From Lunatibacter salilacus (GTDB lineage Bacteria > Bacteroidota > Bacteroidia > Cytophagales > Cyclobacteriaceae): a DNA stretch of 64,000 nt. Shown piece by piece: positions 8,236 to 15,525 of the stretch (its first letter is position 1; each line of letters starts with the position of its first letter). The stretch spans positions 434,001 to 498,000 of the forward strand of contig NZ_VOLC01000002.1 of assembly GCF_009797935.1 (NCBI RefSeq), in the 5' to 3' direction. The position numbers and the translations under genes are program-made. Under the pieces are notes generated by a model. The model was given only the letters and a program-made list of their open reading frames with translations. It ran no database searches and was not told the DNA's origin.

Positions 8236-8679
8236 ATGGATAGTAAGACTTTTAGAAAAAAAATTGATAAAAATTCGCAAGAGATTGGATTTCTGAGTAA
8301 ATGGAATGCTTGGATTAAAGAATCCGATGAAACTACAATAGCATTGATTTTAAGAAAATCAGTATATAGCAATAGTTACTATTTGCGGATTAAAATAAAT
8401 CTAGCTGACTCAGAAAATATAAAACCAGAGATAGATAAAAATTGGATTAAACATAATGTTGCAGAAATTTTATTAAGTTTTGATTCAAATCATTTAGATT
8501 TGTTTGACTTGGAAAACAATCTAATCGACGATACGGGTGAAAATGACTTGAATGAGATTTTCCGCACTGAACTCAAACAATTGATTGAAAAACTATCCTC
8601 TAAAAGTGGGATTATAGAATGGGCAAAAAAAGAAGACATGTTTTTATTGCCTTATACAAAAAGCAAACTCGGATTATAA
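8236..8679 (+). CDS. DUF4304-like small cytoplasmic protein
   Basis: I take the ATG at 8236 (MDSKTFRKKI, 147 residues). An upstream ATG at 8188 would begin inside the att-like junction. The sequence EIGFLSKWNAWIKESDETTI followed by ALILRKSVYSNSYYLRIKIN resembles the DUF4304 family (GF-x-W ... IxLQKSxYSxxYYLN). That family consists of small acidic proteins often found as cargo genes next to toxins or in cassette-like loci. No signal peptide or membrane segment is present. It is AT-rich like its neighbours. It is the first gene after the recombinase junction and is followed by an attC-like palindrome, so it has the layout of a one-gene cassette. Function unknown; an immunity-type role is possible but unsupported. 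Confidence 0.6.
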   Translation: MDSKTFRKKIDKNSQEIGFLSKWNAWIKESDETTIALILRKSVYSNSYYLRIKINLADSENIKPEIDKNWIKHNVAEILLSFDSNHLDLFDLENNLIDDTGENDLNEIFRTELKQLIEKLSSKSGIIEWAKKEDMFLLPYTKSKLGL

Positions 8680-8763
8680 CAGATTTTAAAGTTATAAGAG
8701 TAATCTATTAACTATAAATTTGTAAATTGACCGATAATAAAGATGTATTAATAAGCAATGATA

Positions 8764-8914
8764 AAAATGCACGAAAGCCTAACATGTGGTATAAAAAATT
8801 GCCGGGACAGTGCGGGTTTTAAGGTTTTAACTCTTATTAAAGTTCGGTATATCTTTATAGGGAATCGCTTCGAAAACCGCTACTTTTCATACCACCACCG
8901 TTGTAGTGCATTTT
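8764..8914 (+). repeat. Imperfect palindrome resembling an attC-type recombination site
   Basis: The outer arms AAAATGCAC (8764-8772) and GTGCATTTT (8906-8914) are perfectly complementary. The inner arms GTGGTAT (8786-8792) and ATACCAC (8889-8895) are too. Between them on the left lies GCCTAAC (8777-8783), which fits the integron RYYYAAC core. On the right lies GTTGTAG (8900-8906), which fits GTT but not the whole GTTRRRY core. The centre is about 95 bp with smaller hairpins. It follows the DUF4304-like gene and precedes the TIR gene, where a cassette-ending site would sit. A plain intergenic palindrome is the alternative. Confidence 0.5.
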
Positions 8915-8953
8915 GACCCGACCTGAAAATGACCAACAAATGAATTAGTAACT

Positions 8954-11900
8954 ATGAATAAAAATGAAGTATTTATATCGTACTCATGGGGCGGTGAAAG
9001 TGAAAATCTTGCACAAGAACTAGAGGATCAATTGATTTCTAGAGGAATTAACGTGACAAGGGATAAGAAAAGTCTAGGTTATAAGGGAAGGATCAGTGAT
9101 TTCATGAAAAGAATTGGCTCAGGTAAGGCTATTCTTTTGATTCTAAGCGATAAGTACTTCAAGTCCGAATTCTGTATGTTTGAATTGATGGAGATTTACA
9201 GAAATTCTGGAAATAATCCAGATGAATTCATCAAACCTATCATTCCAATTTTAATTGATAACAGTCTTACAAATCGTAAAAAAAGATCAGAGTATTTAAA
9301 ATATTGGAAGGATAAAAGGAATGAATACGATTTAGAAATTAAGGAGCTGGGAATAGAGGCATTATCTCTGCTAGTGGATGATGTGGAATTAAATTATAAG
9401 GTTTTAACATTCTATGGCCCTGTTATTAAAACCTTATATGACTTGAATCTACTAAACCCATCTCTCCATCGGAACTCAGACTTTCAAGAAATCTATGACG
9501 AAATATTCTCCAAATTTCAATCCGATCCTGAAGAACTTGAGGTTGTATCAACCAGAAATAAGCTATGGGATGAAACAGACCTACCAGAGTACATTGAGCT
9601 AAGACCATTTCAAAAAAAAGATCAGAATATCTTTTTTGGAAGGAATGACAAAATACATGAAATATTAGAATTCCTCAAAAAAAAATCAAATCAGCAATGG
9701 TTGCAGATAGAAGGTGTTTCAGGGTCTGGAAAGTCATCAATAATCTACGCAGGTGTCCTACCTAGATTAAATAATTGGAATGGTGAAATTGAATTCAAGC
9801 CACCGTTAGAAATTATACCTGGGGAAAGCCCTTTTGAGGCATTTCTCAAAGCATGTCAAGACTCCTGCAATTTCTCAATTGACTCAACAATTGAAGACAT
9901 AGAAAGTGATTATGATATGTTTCAAAAATTAATTGACGAAGTCATCCCTCTTCCCTTAGATAACCCAAATATCCATCGTCTGATTATTCTTGATCAATTT
10001 GAGCAGGTCTTAGCAAGTTCCAAAAATGATAAGACCCTCAAGACTAGAATCAGATTTACCGAGTTCATAAGAAAATATCTTGAACATGATCATAGGAATA
10101 GATTGATCACAGTTATCAGACATGATTGGTCTTACTTAATGTTTGAAAAAAATTGGGGGCATTTAGGCGAAACATTGAACAAATTAGGGCGGATTAAAAC
10201 GGTGGTTCCTCCGGACTTGCAAAAAGATCTTAGCGCAATCATTGTAAAACCCGCAGAGTTAAAAGGGTTCACTGTAGATGAAAATCTAATTGAAAAAATC
10301 AGACATGATTTGTCAAGTTGGAATTCAACGGGATGGTTGCCGATTCTATCAATTATTCTAACTCAGCTTAATAGAGCATGGAAGGATGATTCCAATAAAG
10401 AAAAGAAGCGACACATTAGCCTCGATAAATATGAACAAATTAACGGACGAGATGGTGCTATTCAGCGACTTATACAGAATGTTAACAAAAGTATAGAGTC
10501 AAAGAAGACCCAAATAGACAAAATATTTGGACTCTTAGTAAAGCTAGATGTTCAAGGAAGGGCTACTCAAAAACGGGTTAGAATTGAAGATATTGATAAA
10601 GAACTTATTCCTGCACTAAAAGTGCTAGAAAATCAGAGACTCGTTCTTAATGAAGGTGGAGTAGTGCACCTTATTCATGATATCTTATTTGAAGCATGGG
10701 ATAGTCTCAGAAACTGGATTGACAAGCACAAGAATTATCTAGAGGGTATTAATATTGTTGAATACGAGGCAAGAATTCAGCGTTTCAAACAAAGAATAGA
10801 GAGCGAGTTTGAAGACATGGATGATTTTCGTGTCCATTTAGTGTCAGAGTACGGATCTTCAATTAGTGATGATGCACGTAATAACATTACAAAAACTCCT
10901 AAAACCAGTGCTGAAAATAGTAAAACATTTGTGGACGCAATTTTGAAAGGAGAGATGAGAATCATTAAAAATCATCTAAATGCTGGAAATCACATATATC
11001 CTGAAGACTTAGAATCGCTACAACACCTCGATTTTTATTCTGTTCTATTCCCAAATAGGAAAAACCATCTTCTTCGTAACAAACCTCATTCTTTGGACGA
11101 AGAGTTTAATAAAAAACTATCTAAAGAATGTCTATACTATACCGTTGGTAAAAATTTAAAGCTTGTTCATTTTGCCTCATTGTGCGGAAATATTCAAGTT
11201 TTGGAAGAACTTAAATCGCTAGGAGCAAGTCTAAAAGAAAAATCAGAGATAGGTACTACTCCGCTACATCTTGCAGCTTATAATGGTCAATTACAAACCA
11301 TTAAATGGTTAATAAAAAATATATCTGGGTCAACTGTTGAAGTGATAAATCAGGAAAATGACGATGGTGGTTCCGCAATCGTCTGGGCTTTATTAGAAAA
11401 GCATGTAGAAACTGCTAAATACTTGCTAAGCCTTAAGGAAATCAACATAACACCTTCAAAAAACAAATCATATACGGCTCTTCATGGAGCAGCCCAGGGG
11501 GGTGACTTTGAACTATTCAAAACAATTTCTGACAAAGACCTAATTCACATAAACCATCAAACCGAAGATGGATGGACACCGCTGCATTTTGCATTGAGAT
11601 ATGGCAGCGATGAAATCGTAAAGGAACTTCTGAACAAGGAAAACATTTGTATTAACATTCAAACCGAAGATGGATGGACACCGCTGCATTTTGTTGCAAG
11701 GTATAGGAATAAAGACCTAACGAAATTATTCTTAACCCAGAAAGGAATCGAGGTAAATCATGAAACTGTTAAAAATAAATATACCCCATTATACTTAAGT
11801 ACTTTTAATGAAGACTTTGAAGTGTTTAAATCAATACTCGATCATGATCAAACTGACCCAAATATCAGATCGGAAAACAAGCATATTCTTCATTTGGTCA

Positions 11901-12856
11901 TTGAAAAAAATAGAGAAGACTTTGCCAATCTACTATTAAATGACCCAAAAGTAGATAAGACAATCAAAAATGAGGAAGGTGAAACTCCGTTCAATCTTGT
12001 AATAAGGCTAAGAAAAAATAAGATCATTGCTCTTTTTGAAAAGTATGGTTATGAAATTTCAACCTCCAGCTTGCAAACGGTTGTAAGAACTGAACAGGGT
12101 GAGTTTCAAGATATTCAAACTCTAAGTGAAGATGAATTCATAGCAAAGTCTCTGACTATGCTATCTAAACCTGAGCTTACGGACTGGCAGCTAGACCCAA
12201 TAATTGACGGGGATTGGAGTGAACTAGATGAAAATGAGACTAGAGAAGTTATAGCAGCGATCAGAACAAAAATTGACAACAATCTACTTTCGTCATCTAT
12301 CTATTTTAACAGAATTAGAAGACTCCCTTTACTTTTTTACAAAAACTCCGACCTATTCGAGCTTGAAATTTCAAAAAATCATAAACTAATCGGACACTTA
12401 GTTATTATCAAACATCCAGATGGTATTGTGGTGCTTAATGGCACATCCCCTTCAATTCACTTCCTTAATTCGCAAGTTCCATTAGATATTGATAATGAAA
12501 GAAAGGCCTTTCAATACTTTGATTTTTTCTGTGCTGCCGTGCATGGCGAAGAAAGTGCTTTCAGAGTGCTAAACTCAGCAAAAAGACTATTATTGGAAAA
12601 AGATGATATTGAACATGATATTGATTTTCAGGCCTACATTAAGAATCCTAACCTAAAACTTACAAAGGACAAGTCTTATTGGGAAACACAATGTACAATA
12701 AAATACTCTAACGCTATTTTCAATGCTAATTTCAAGATTCAGAAAGGGGGAATGGTCGAAATGCTGGATGACGAACCACTAGTGGCTGATCTTGATGCTT
12801 CTAATGAGGTATTTAAAGATGGAGTTCGCACAGTTAAAGGCTTAACGACTGAATAA
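8954..12856 (+). CDS. TIR - STAND NTPase - ankyrin repeat protein with unknown C-terminal domain; candidate anti-phage defence protein
   Basis: This is a 1300-residue cytoplasmic protein. Residues 5-100 form a TIR-like domain: VFISYSWGG at the start and FCMFELMEIY (73-82) with E77 at the position of the NAD-cleaving glutamate. A linker leads to an NTPase beginning RPFQKKDQNIFFGR (217-230), with Walker A GVSGSGKSS (254-262) and Walker B LIILDQFEQ (343-351), as in the novel STAND families. A helical/winged-helix region follows to about 600. Ankyrin-like repeats occupy about 736-1035. The last about 240 residues match nothing I recognise. By analogy with Avs-type and TIR-STAND proteins, the repeats or C-terminus would sense an invader and the TIR would deplete NAD+. 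That role is inference. AT-rich composition and the mobile setting suggest transfer. No partner gene is evident. Confidence 0.8.
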   Translation: MNKNEVFISYSWGGESENLAQELEDQLISRGINVTRDKKSLGYKGRISDFMKRIGSGKAILLILSDKYFKSEFCMFELMEIYRNSGNNPDEFIKPIIPILIDNSLTNRKKRSEYLKYWKDKRNEYDLEIKELGIEALSLLVDDVELNYKVLTFYGPVIKTLYDLNLLNPSLHRNSDFQEIYDEIFSKFQSDPEELEVVSTRNKLWDETDLPEYIELRPFQKKDQNIFFGRNDKIHEILEFLKKKSNQQWLQIEGVSGSGKSSIIYAGVLPRLNNWNGEIEFKPPLEIIPGESPFEAFLKACQDSCNFSIDSTIEDIESDYDMFQKLIDEVIPLPLDNPNIHRLIILDQFEQVLASSKNDKTLKTRIRFTEFIRKYLEHDHRNRLITVIRHDWSYLMFEKNWGHLGETLNKLGRIKTVVPPDLQKDLSAIIVKPAELKGFTVDENLIEKIRHDLSSWNSTGWLPILSIILTQLNRAWKDDSNKEKKRHISLDKYEQINGRDGAIQRLIQNVNKSIESKKTQIDKIFGLLVKLDVQGRATQKRVRIEDIDKELIPALKVLENQRLVLNEGGVVHLIHDILFEAWDSLRNWIDKHKNYLEGINIVEYEARIQRFKQRIESEFEDMDDFRVHLVSEYGSSISDDARNNITKTPKTSAENSKTFVDAILKGEMRIIKNHLNAGNHIYPEDLESLQHLDFYSVLFPNRKNHLLRNKPHSLDEEFNKKLSKECLYYTVGKNLKLVHFASLCGNIQVLEELKSLGASLKEKSEIGTTPLHLAAYNGQLQTIKWLIKNISGSTVEVINQENDDGGSAIVWALLEKHVETAKYLLSLKEINITPSKNKSYTALHGAAQGGDFELFKTISDKDLIHINHQTEDGWTPLHFALRYGSDEIVKELLNKENICINIQTEDGWTPLHFVARYRNKDLTKLFLTQKGIEVNHETVKNKYTPLYLSTFNEDFEVFKSILDHDQTDPNIRSENKHILHLVIEKNREDFANLLLNDPKVDKTIKNEEGETPFNLVIRLRKNKIIALFEKYGYEISTSSLQTVVRTEQGEFQDIQTLSEDEFIAKSLTMLSKPELTDWQLDPIIDGDWSELDENETREVIAAIRTKIDNNLLSSSIYFNRIRRLPLLFYKNSDLFELEISKNHKLIGHLVIIKHPDGIVVLNGTSPSIHFLNSQVPLDIDNERKAFQYFDFFCAAVHGEESAFRVLNSAKRLLLEKDDIEHDIDFQAYIKNPNLKLTKDKSYWETQCTIKYSNAIFNANFKIQKGGMVEMLDDEPLVADLDASNEVFKDGVRTVKGLTTE

Positions 12857-12870
12857 AAAACGCACTACAA

Positions 12871-13250
12871 TCGAGTGGATGGCCGCAGGCCATAAGCCTG
12901 CGGAGCACCCCTCTCACCACCGTATCCCGATATTCGGGACAAGCAGTACGGGTATCGTACCTCCCTCACAGGCCGGCCCATCGCTAAAATGATCCATTAG
13001 GATCATTTCTTAACGCTCTGTCCAGTTCAGCAAGCATAGGACAACCGCTCTTTTCACCGGCTACCCCTTTCCGCTACTTTTAGGATAAGGCTACACGATC
13101 GCTCCTTATTGAATTTTCACTTCACCTGATGTTCAGTCTCCCGACCGCTTCGGGACAGGCTTGCACTACCTTGTAAGGCTTCCCTGTATTTCAGAGCTTG
13201 TTTCCAGTAGCTACTAGGACCTACCGTTAGGACGGCAATACCCTGCGAAC
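12871..13250 (-). ncRNA. ORF-less group II intron fragment: most of domain I through the 3' end
   Basis: On the minus strand this stretch reads through typical group II intron ribozyme sequence. Examples are GGTAGGTCCTAGTAGCTACT, AGGTGAAGTGAAAATTCAAT, AGGAGCGATCG and GGTAGCCGGTGAAAAGAGCG, ending with ATACGGTGGTGAGAGGGG near the domain V/VI position. There is no reverse-transcriptase frame. The 5' end, including the GUGCG start, is missing, and the fragment stops near 13250. The last hairpin, CCGCAGGC/GCCTGCGG (12883-12903), lies 26 bp after the TIR stop and could also work as its terminator. Recognition is from memory of group II sequences and needs a covariance-model search. Confidence 0.6.
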
Positions 13251-13264
13251 TATTTTTAAATTTT

Positions 13265-13307
13265 ATATACATAGATTTTTGATGTATCATAATTCTATGT
13301 ATATTTG
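13265..13307 (+). promoter_or_regulatory. Promoter with overlapping PadR-type operator
   Basis: A perfect 10-bp inverted repeat, ATATACATAG (13265-13274) and CTATGTATAT (13295-13304), is separated by 20 bp. Its right arm overlaps TATATTTG (13300-13307), an exact match to the Bacteroidota -7 element TAnnTTTG. A TTG at 13279-13281 lies 18 bp upstream, the expected -33 position. The element ends 4 bp before the chosen ATG, so the transcript would be leaderless or nearly so. Autoregulation by the adjacent PadR protein is the simplest reading. Confidence 0.65.
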
Positions 13308-13311
13308 CTTT

Positions 13312-13656
13312 ATGAATTCAACAGAACTAATAAAAGGAACTCTTACAACCATCCTGCTTAAATTACTTGATGAAAATGGGAAAATGTATGGCTATGAGCT
13401 AACTCAAAAAGTAAAGGAACTATCAGACAATAAAATATTAATTAAAGAGGGTTCCTTGTACCCTGCCTTACACAAGCTTTTGAGTGATGGTCTTGTGGAA
13501 GTTGAGACAGTGAATGTAGGAAAACGGATTCGAAAATATTATTCTATAACAAAACAGGGACAGGAAAGAAAGATCGCTTTATATAATGAGCTCAGTGAGT
13601 TTCTTAAGACAATTCAGCATATTGTATTTCCACATCAAAAAGCTTCTTTTCAATGA
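13312..13656 (+). CDS. PadR-family transcriptional regulator
   Basis: From the ATG at 13312 (MNSTELIKGTLTTILLKLLD) the protein has 114 residues, a normal PadR length. The longer upstream start at 13279 would lie inside the promoter/operator. The winged helix is clear: GKMYGYELTQKVKEL, then the recognition segment IKEGSLYPALHKLLSDGLVE, then the wing GKRIRKYYSITKQG, and a short C-terminal helix for dimerisation. PadR repressors bind palindromes such as the one overlapping this promoter and usually control a co-transcribed membrane protein or transporter. The stop overlaps the next gene by 4 bp. In Bacteroidota, PadR genes are commonly paired with a small permease-like protein as here. The inducer is unknown. 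Confidence 0.9.
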   Translation: MNSTELIKGTLTTILLKLLDENGKMYGYELTQKVKELSDNKILIKEGSLYPALHKLLSDGLVEVETVNVGKRIRKYYSITKQGQERKIALYNELSEFLKTIQHIVFPHQKASFQ

Positions 13657-14267
13657 ATTTAGAGGACAAAGAGGTTTCTTTCATAAAAGGGGAAATTGAA
13701 AAAAGTAAAATTTCTATTTCAGAACTTAAAGATGACTTGCTTGATCATTTTTGCTGCTTTATAGAAAACGAACTAAATAAAGGGAGTTCATTTGAATCTG
13801 CTTATGTAAAAGCCTTGAATCACATATGCCCCGATGGATTTGATGAAATTCAAAAGGAAACTATTTATTTGTTAAACTCTAAAAAGATAATTACTATGAA
13901 AAAGATTATGTATTTAATTGGTCTTTTAGCCTCTATGAGCATGACCCTTGGTTGGTTATTTAAGTATTTAAACTGGAAAGGTGGAGGTGACATGTTAACT
14001 TATGGAATGATTTGCTTTTTACTGCTCTTTTTACCAATGCTAGCTATTAATAGATATAAAATGACCTTGGGTAAAGCTTTATCTGAAAAACTTAAAATCA
14101 TTCTAGGCTTCAGTGGTGCAATTGTAGCTGGTTTAGGCACCATATTAAGGACAAGCGGAATGCAATACGGTTCTTTAATAGTTATTATAGGAACATTAAT
14201 AATTGCATTCGGATTTCTGCCTTTCCTGTTTTTTCGAATGTACCGAAAATCAATAGAGCAGATTTAA
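13653..14267 (+). CDS. Membrane protein paired with PadR regulator
   Basis: This 204-residue protein has a soluble N-terminal part of about 85 residues (ELKDDLLDHFCCFIENELNKG, a DUF1700/DUF1048-like helical hairpin commonly fused to PadR-partner membrane proteins) followed by four hydrophobic helices at about 86-100, 110-127, 146-165 and 171-192. The segment LGWLFKYLNWKGGGDMLTYG recalls the paired-helix membrane modules of GldL-like proteins. It is translationally coupled to padR by a 4-bp overlap and is presumably repressed by it. No enzyme motif or transporter signature is visible. A role in membrane stress or envelope sensing is possible but not shown. A hairpin and intron-type sequence follow it. 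Confidence 0.65.
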   Translation: MNLEDKEVSFIKGEIEKSKISISELKDDLLDHFCCFIENELNKGSSFESAYVKALNHICPDGFDEIQKETIYLLNSKKIITMKKIMYLIGLLASMSMTLGWLFKYLNWKGGGDMLTYGMICFLLLFLPMLAINRYKMTLGKALSEKLKIILGFSGAIVAGLGTILRTSGMQYGSLIVIIGTLIIAFGFLPFLFFRMYRKSIEQI

Positions 14268-14296
14268 TTTAAATAAAAATGTACAGCTGTCATTCG

Positions 14297-14360
14297 AGTA
14301 GCCCGACCTGAGCCAAATGGCTCAGGTTGGGGCTCTCACTATTTATCCCGAGTATCGGGA
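14297..14360 (+). repeat. Double-hairpin element abutting an intron 5' end
   Basis: Two perfect hairpins, CCTGAGCC/GGCTCAGG (14307-14326) and TCCCGA/TCGGGA (14346-14360), flank GGCTCTCAC. The order hairpin - CTCTCAC - TCCCGA hairpin is the same as at 12883-12939, where it forms the end of the intron fragment read on the minus strand. A weaker copy is at 15852-15900. It may be the 3' tip of another minus-strand intron copy. It also lies where a terminator of the PadR operon would be. Confidence 0.5.
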
Positions 14361-14368
14361 CCACCAAG

Positions 14369-14539
14369 GTGCGACAAGAAGTCGCTTTGATAACTGCTTG
14401 ACATTCCATAAACGATCAAACCTTGTGTTCCCCCGCTAGGGGTAGTTTGCCACTACACCTTGCTATCAAAAGGAATTTGCAATTCCGGTTGCGATGCAAT
14501 ACCTCCGACTTACGCTCTGATTTCCACAAAAGATCCGGT
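14369..14539 (+). ncRNA. Group II intron 5' fragment (start of domain I)
   Basis: The sequence begins GTGCGACAAGAAGTCGC, matching the conserved GUGCG intron start, and continues TGATAACTGCTTGAC, AAACCTTGTGTTCCCCC, GCCACTACACCTTGCT and GATGCAATACCTCCGACTTA. This is a run I associate with domain I of Bacteroidota group II introns. It ends abruptly at the 120-bp repeat (14540). It contains the part missing from the minus-strand fragment at 12871-13250, so the two look like complementary halves of one intron. Confidence 0.55.
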
Positions 14540-14659
14540 GTCCGCTAGATTCAATCGACGAAATCCTTAATTTGGTACCGGAATCCCCCAAGCCACCTGT
14601 GGACAAAGAAGATATAGACGCAATAGGCTGAAAGGGGAGTTGCGTATATACAAGTGTTA
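14540..14659 (+). repeat. Right copy of the 120-bp direct repeat (integrase 3' end plus att-like sequence)
   Basis: This copy matches 8074-8193 with six substitutions. It again carries the last codons of the recombinase to a TGA, then GAGTTGCGTATATACAAGTG and GTTA. No other recombinase sequence precedes it, so it is a partial duplication. The two copies bracket 6.35 kb that include the DUF4304-like, TIR-STAND and PadR genes. Confidence 0.9.
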
Positions 14660-14708
14660 GCTACCATCAATTGGAACTACGAAACCTGAAAATTCCTTAT
14701 AATAGAAT

Positions 14709-14927
14709 ATGGATATACAATCATCTAAAATAGAGCTTGTTCGGCTGATTCTCAACATCGAGAATCCAAAGCTGATTGCTCGGCTTAGCGAATTCCTAAA
14801 ACGGGAAACGCAAGATTTTTGGGAGGAGCTAAGCGAAATTGAGAAAAAAGAAATTGAAATCGGGCTGAAACAATTGGATAACGGAGAACGGATCGACTTT
14901 GATGATTTTCTTAAAAAAGTATCGTAG
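14709..14927 (+). CDS. Antitoxin of a RelE/ParE-type addiction module
   Basis: This is a 72-residue acidic, helical protein: MDIQSSKIELVRLILNIENP near the start, then FLKRETQDFWEELSEIEKKE and a C-terminal IDFDDFLKKVS. This is the usual shape of the small Bacteroidota antitoxins that precede RelE/ParE-like ribonuclease or gyrase toxins. A short N-terminal helical segment leads into an EIExGLxQLDxGExxxFDxFxKK tail that wraps the toxin. It lies 50 bp after the att-like junction, as a first cassette gene would. The cognate toxin overlapping its stop is truncated (14927-15013), so the antitoxin is now an orphan unless it cross-reacts with another toxin. Confidence 0.75.
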   Translation: MDIQSSKIELVRLILNIENPKLIARLSEFLKRETQDFWEELSEIEKKEIEIGLKQLDNGERIDFDDFLKKVS

Positions 14928-15013
14928 TGGCTATTAAGGTTTACTTATCCCCTCTTGCAGCCACATTTAACGGGCACAGTCCATATTTACCCGGCTGCAC
15001 CCTATTTTTTTAG
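14927..15013 (+). pseudogene. Truncated RelE/ParE-like toxin start
   Basis: A GTG overlapping the antitoxin stop (TAGTG) opens a 28-codon frame starting VAIKVYLSPLAATF. The xxxxVYxSPLA motif is the first strand and helix of RelE/ParE family toxins in this phylum, which are normally about 95-100 residues. After residue 15 the sequence becomes unrelated (GHSPYLPGC...) and stops at 15011-15013. All catalytic positions are missing, so the toxin is dead. Confidence 0.65.
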
Positions 15014-15525
15014 TGGAATCGTCCCCCTTTTTGACAGTACACCAAGCCTCCGAAGTCAAGTATTCCGGAAAAAAACTCAAACGCTTCACCAAATAGGTCA
15101 AATCATCCGCCTTTTTGCCGCAAGTCTGCGCCTTTTTGGTTCAAAAATCTGCCAAAAAGATTTTATTTTTCACCTAAAAGGTGAAATGTTGCATAAAAAA
15201 ACCTGACATGCGGACCAATTTGGTGCACCCCCCCGCCTCTAAAATCGAAGTTTTTAGCAAAATCATGAAAAATTTTCCGACAAACTGACAAATTAATGTC
15301 TTTTTGGTGGAACATTACGGAAATTTGGTAGAAAATTTCGCCTTTTTGGTGCATTGTTGGAGTTCAGAGGAGCTGCATTTTACCTTTTTGGCGCAAGCTT
15401 GTCAGTTTTTAATTCACCCTCATATAAGATAAAAGGGTGGGAGTACTTCTGAGGTGGGTATCTGGCTCCTTGATATAGTCAGTGGGTATGTATTAATGTT
15501 TTTTAGATCGTATTATGAAATCTAA
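15014..15525 (+). repeat. Gene-free stretch with scattered copies of a CCTTTTTGG-type motif
   Basis: Copies or near copies of the motif CCTTTTTGGYGCA occur at about 15110 (GCCTTTTTGCCGCAAG), 15130 (GCCTTTTTGGTTCAA), 15301 (TTTTTGGTGGAAC), 15340 (GCCTTTTTGGTGCATTG) and 15382 (ACCTTTTTGGCGCAAG). An inverted form is at 15151 (GCCAAAAAGA). Spacing is irregular. Open frames here (14955-15206 +, 15163-15354 -) have no recognisable protein character. Confidence 0.5.

Noticed and set aside
14955-15354. Two open frames (83 codons plus, 63 codons minus) in the CCTTTTTGG region
   Set aside because: They overlap each other antisense, are made of repeat-derived residues, and have no family resemblance.
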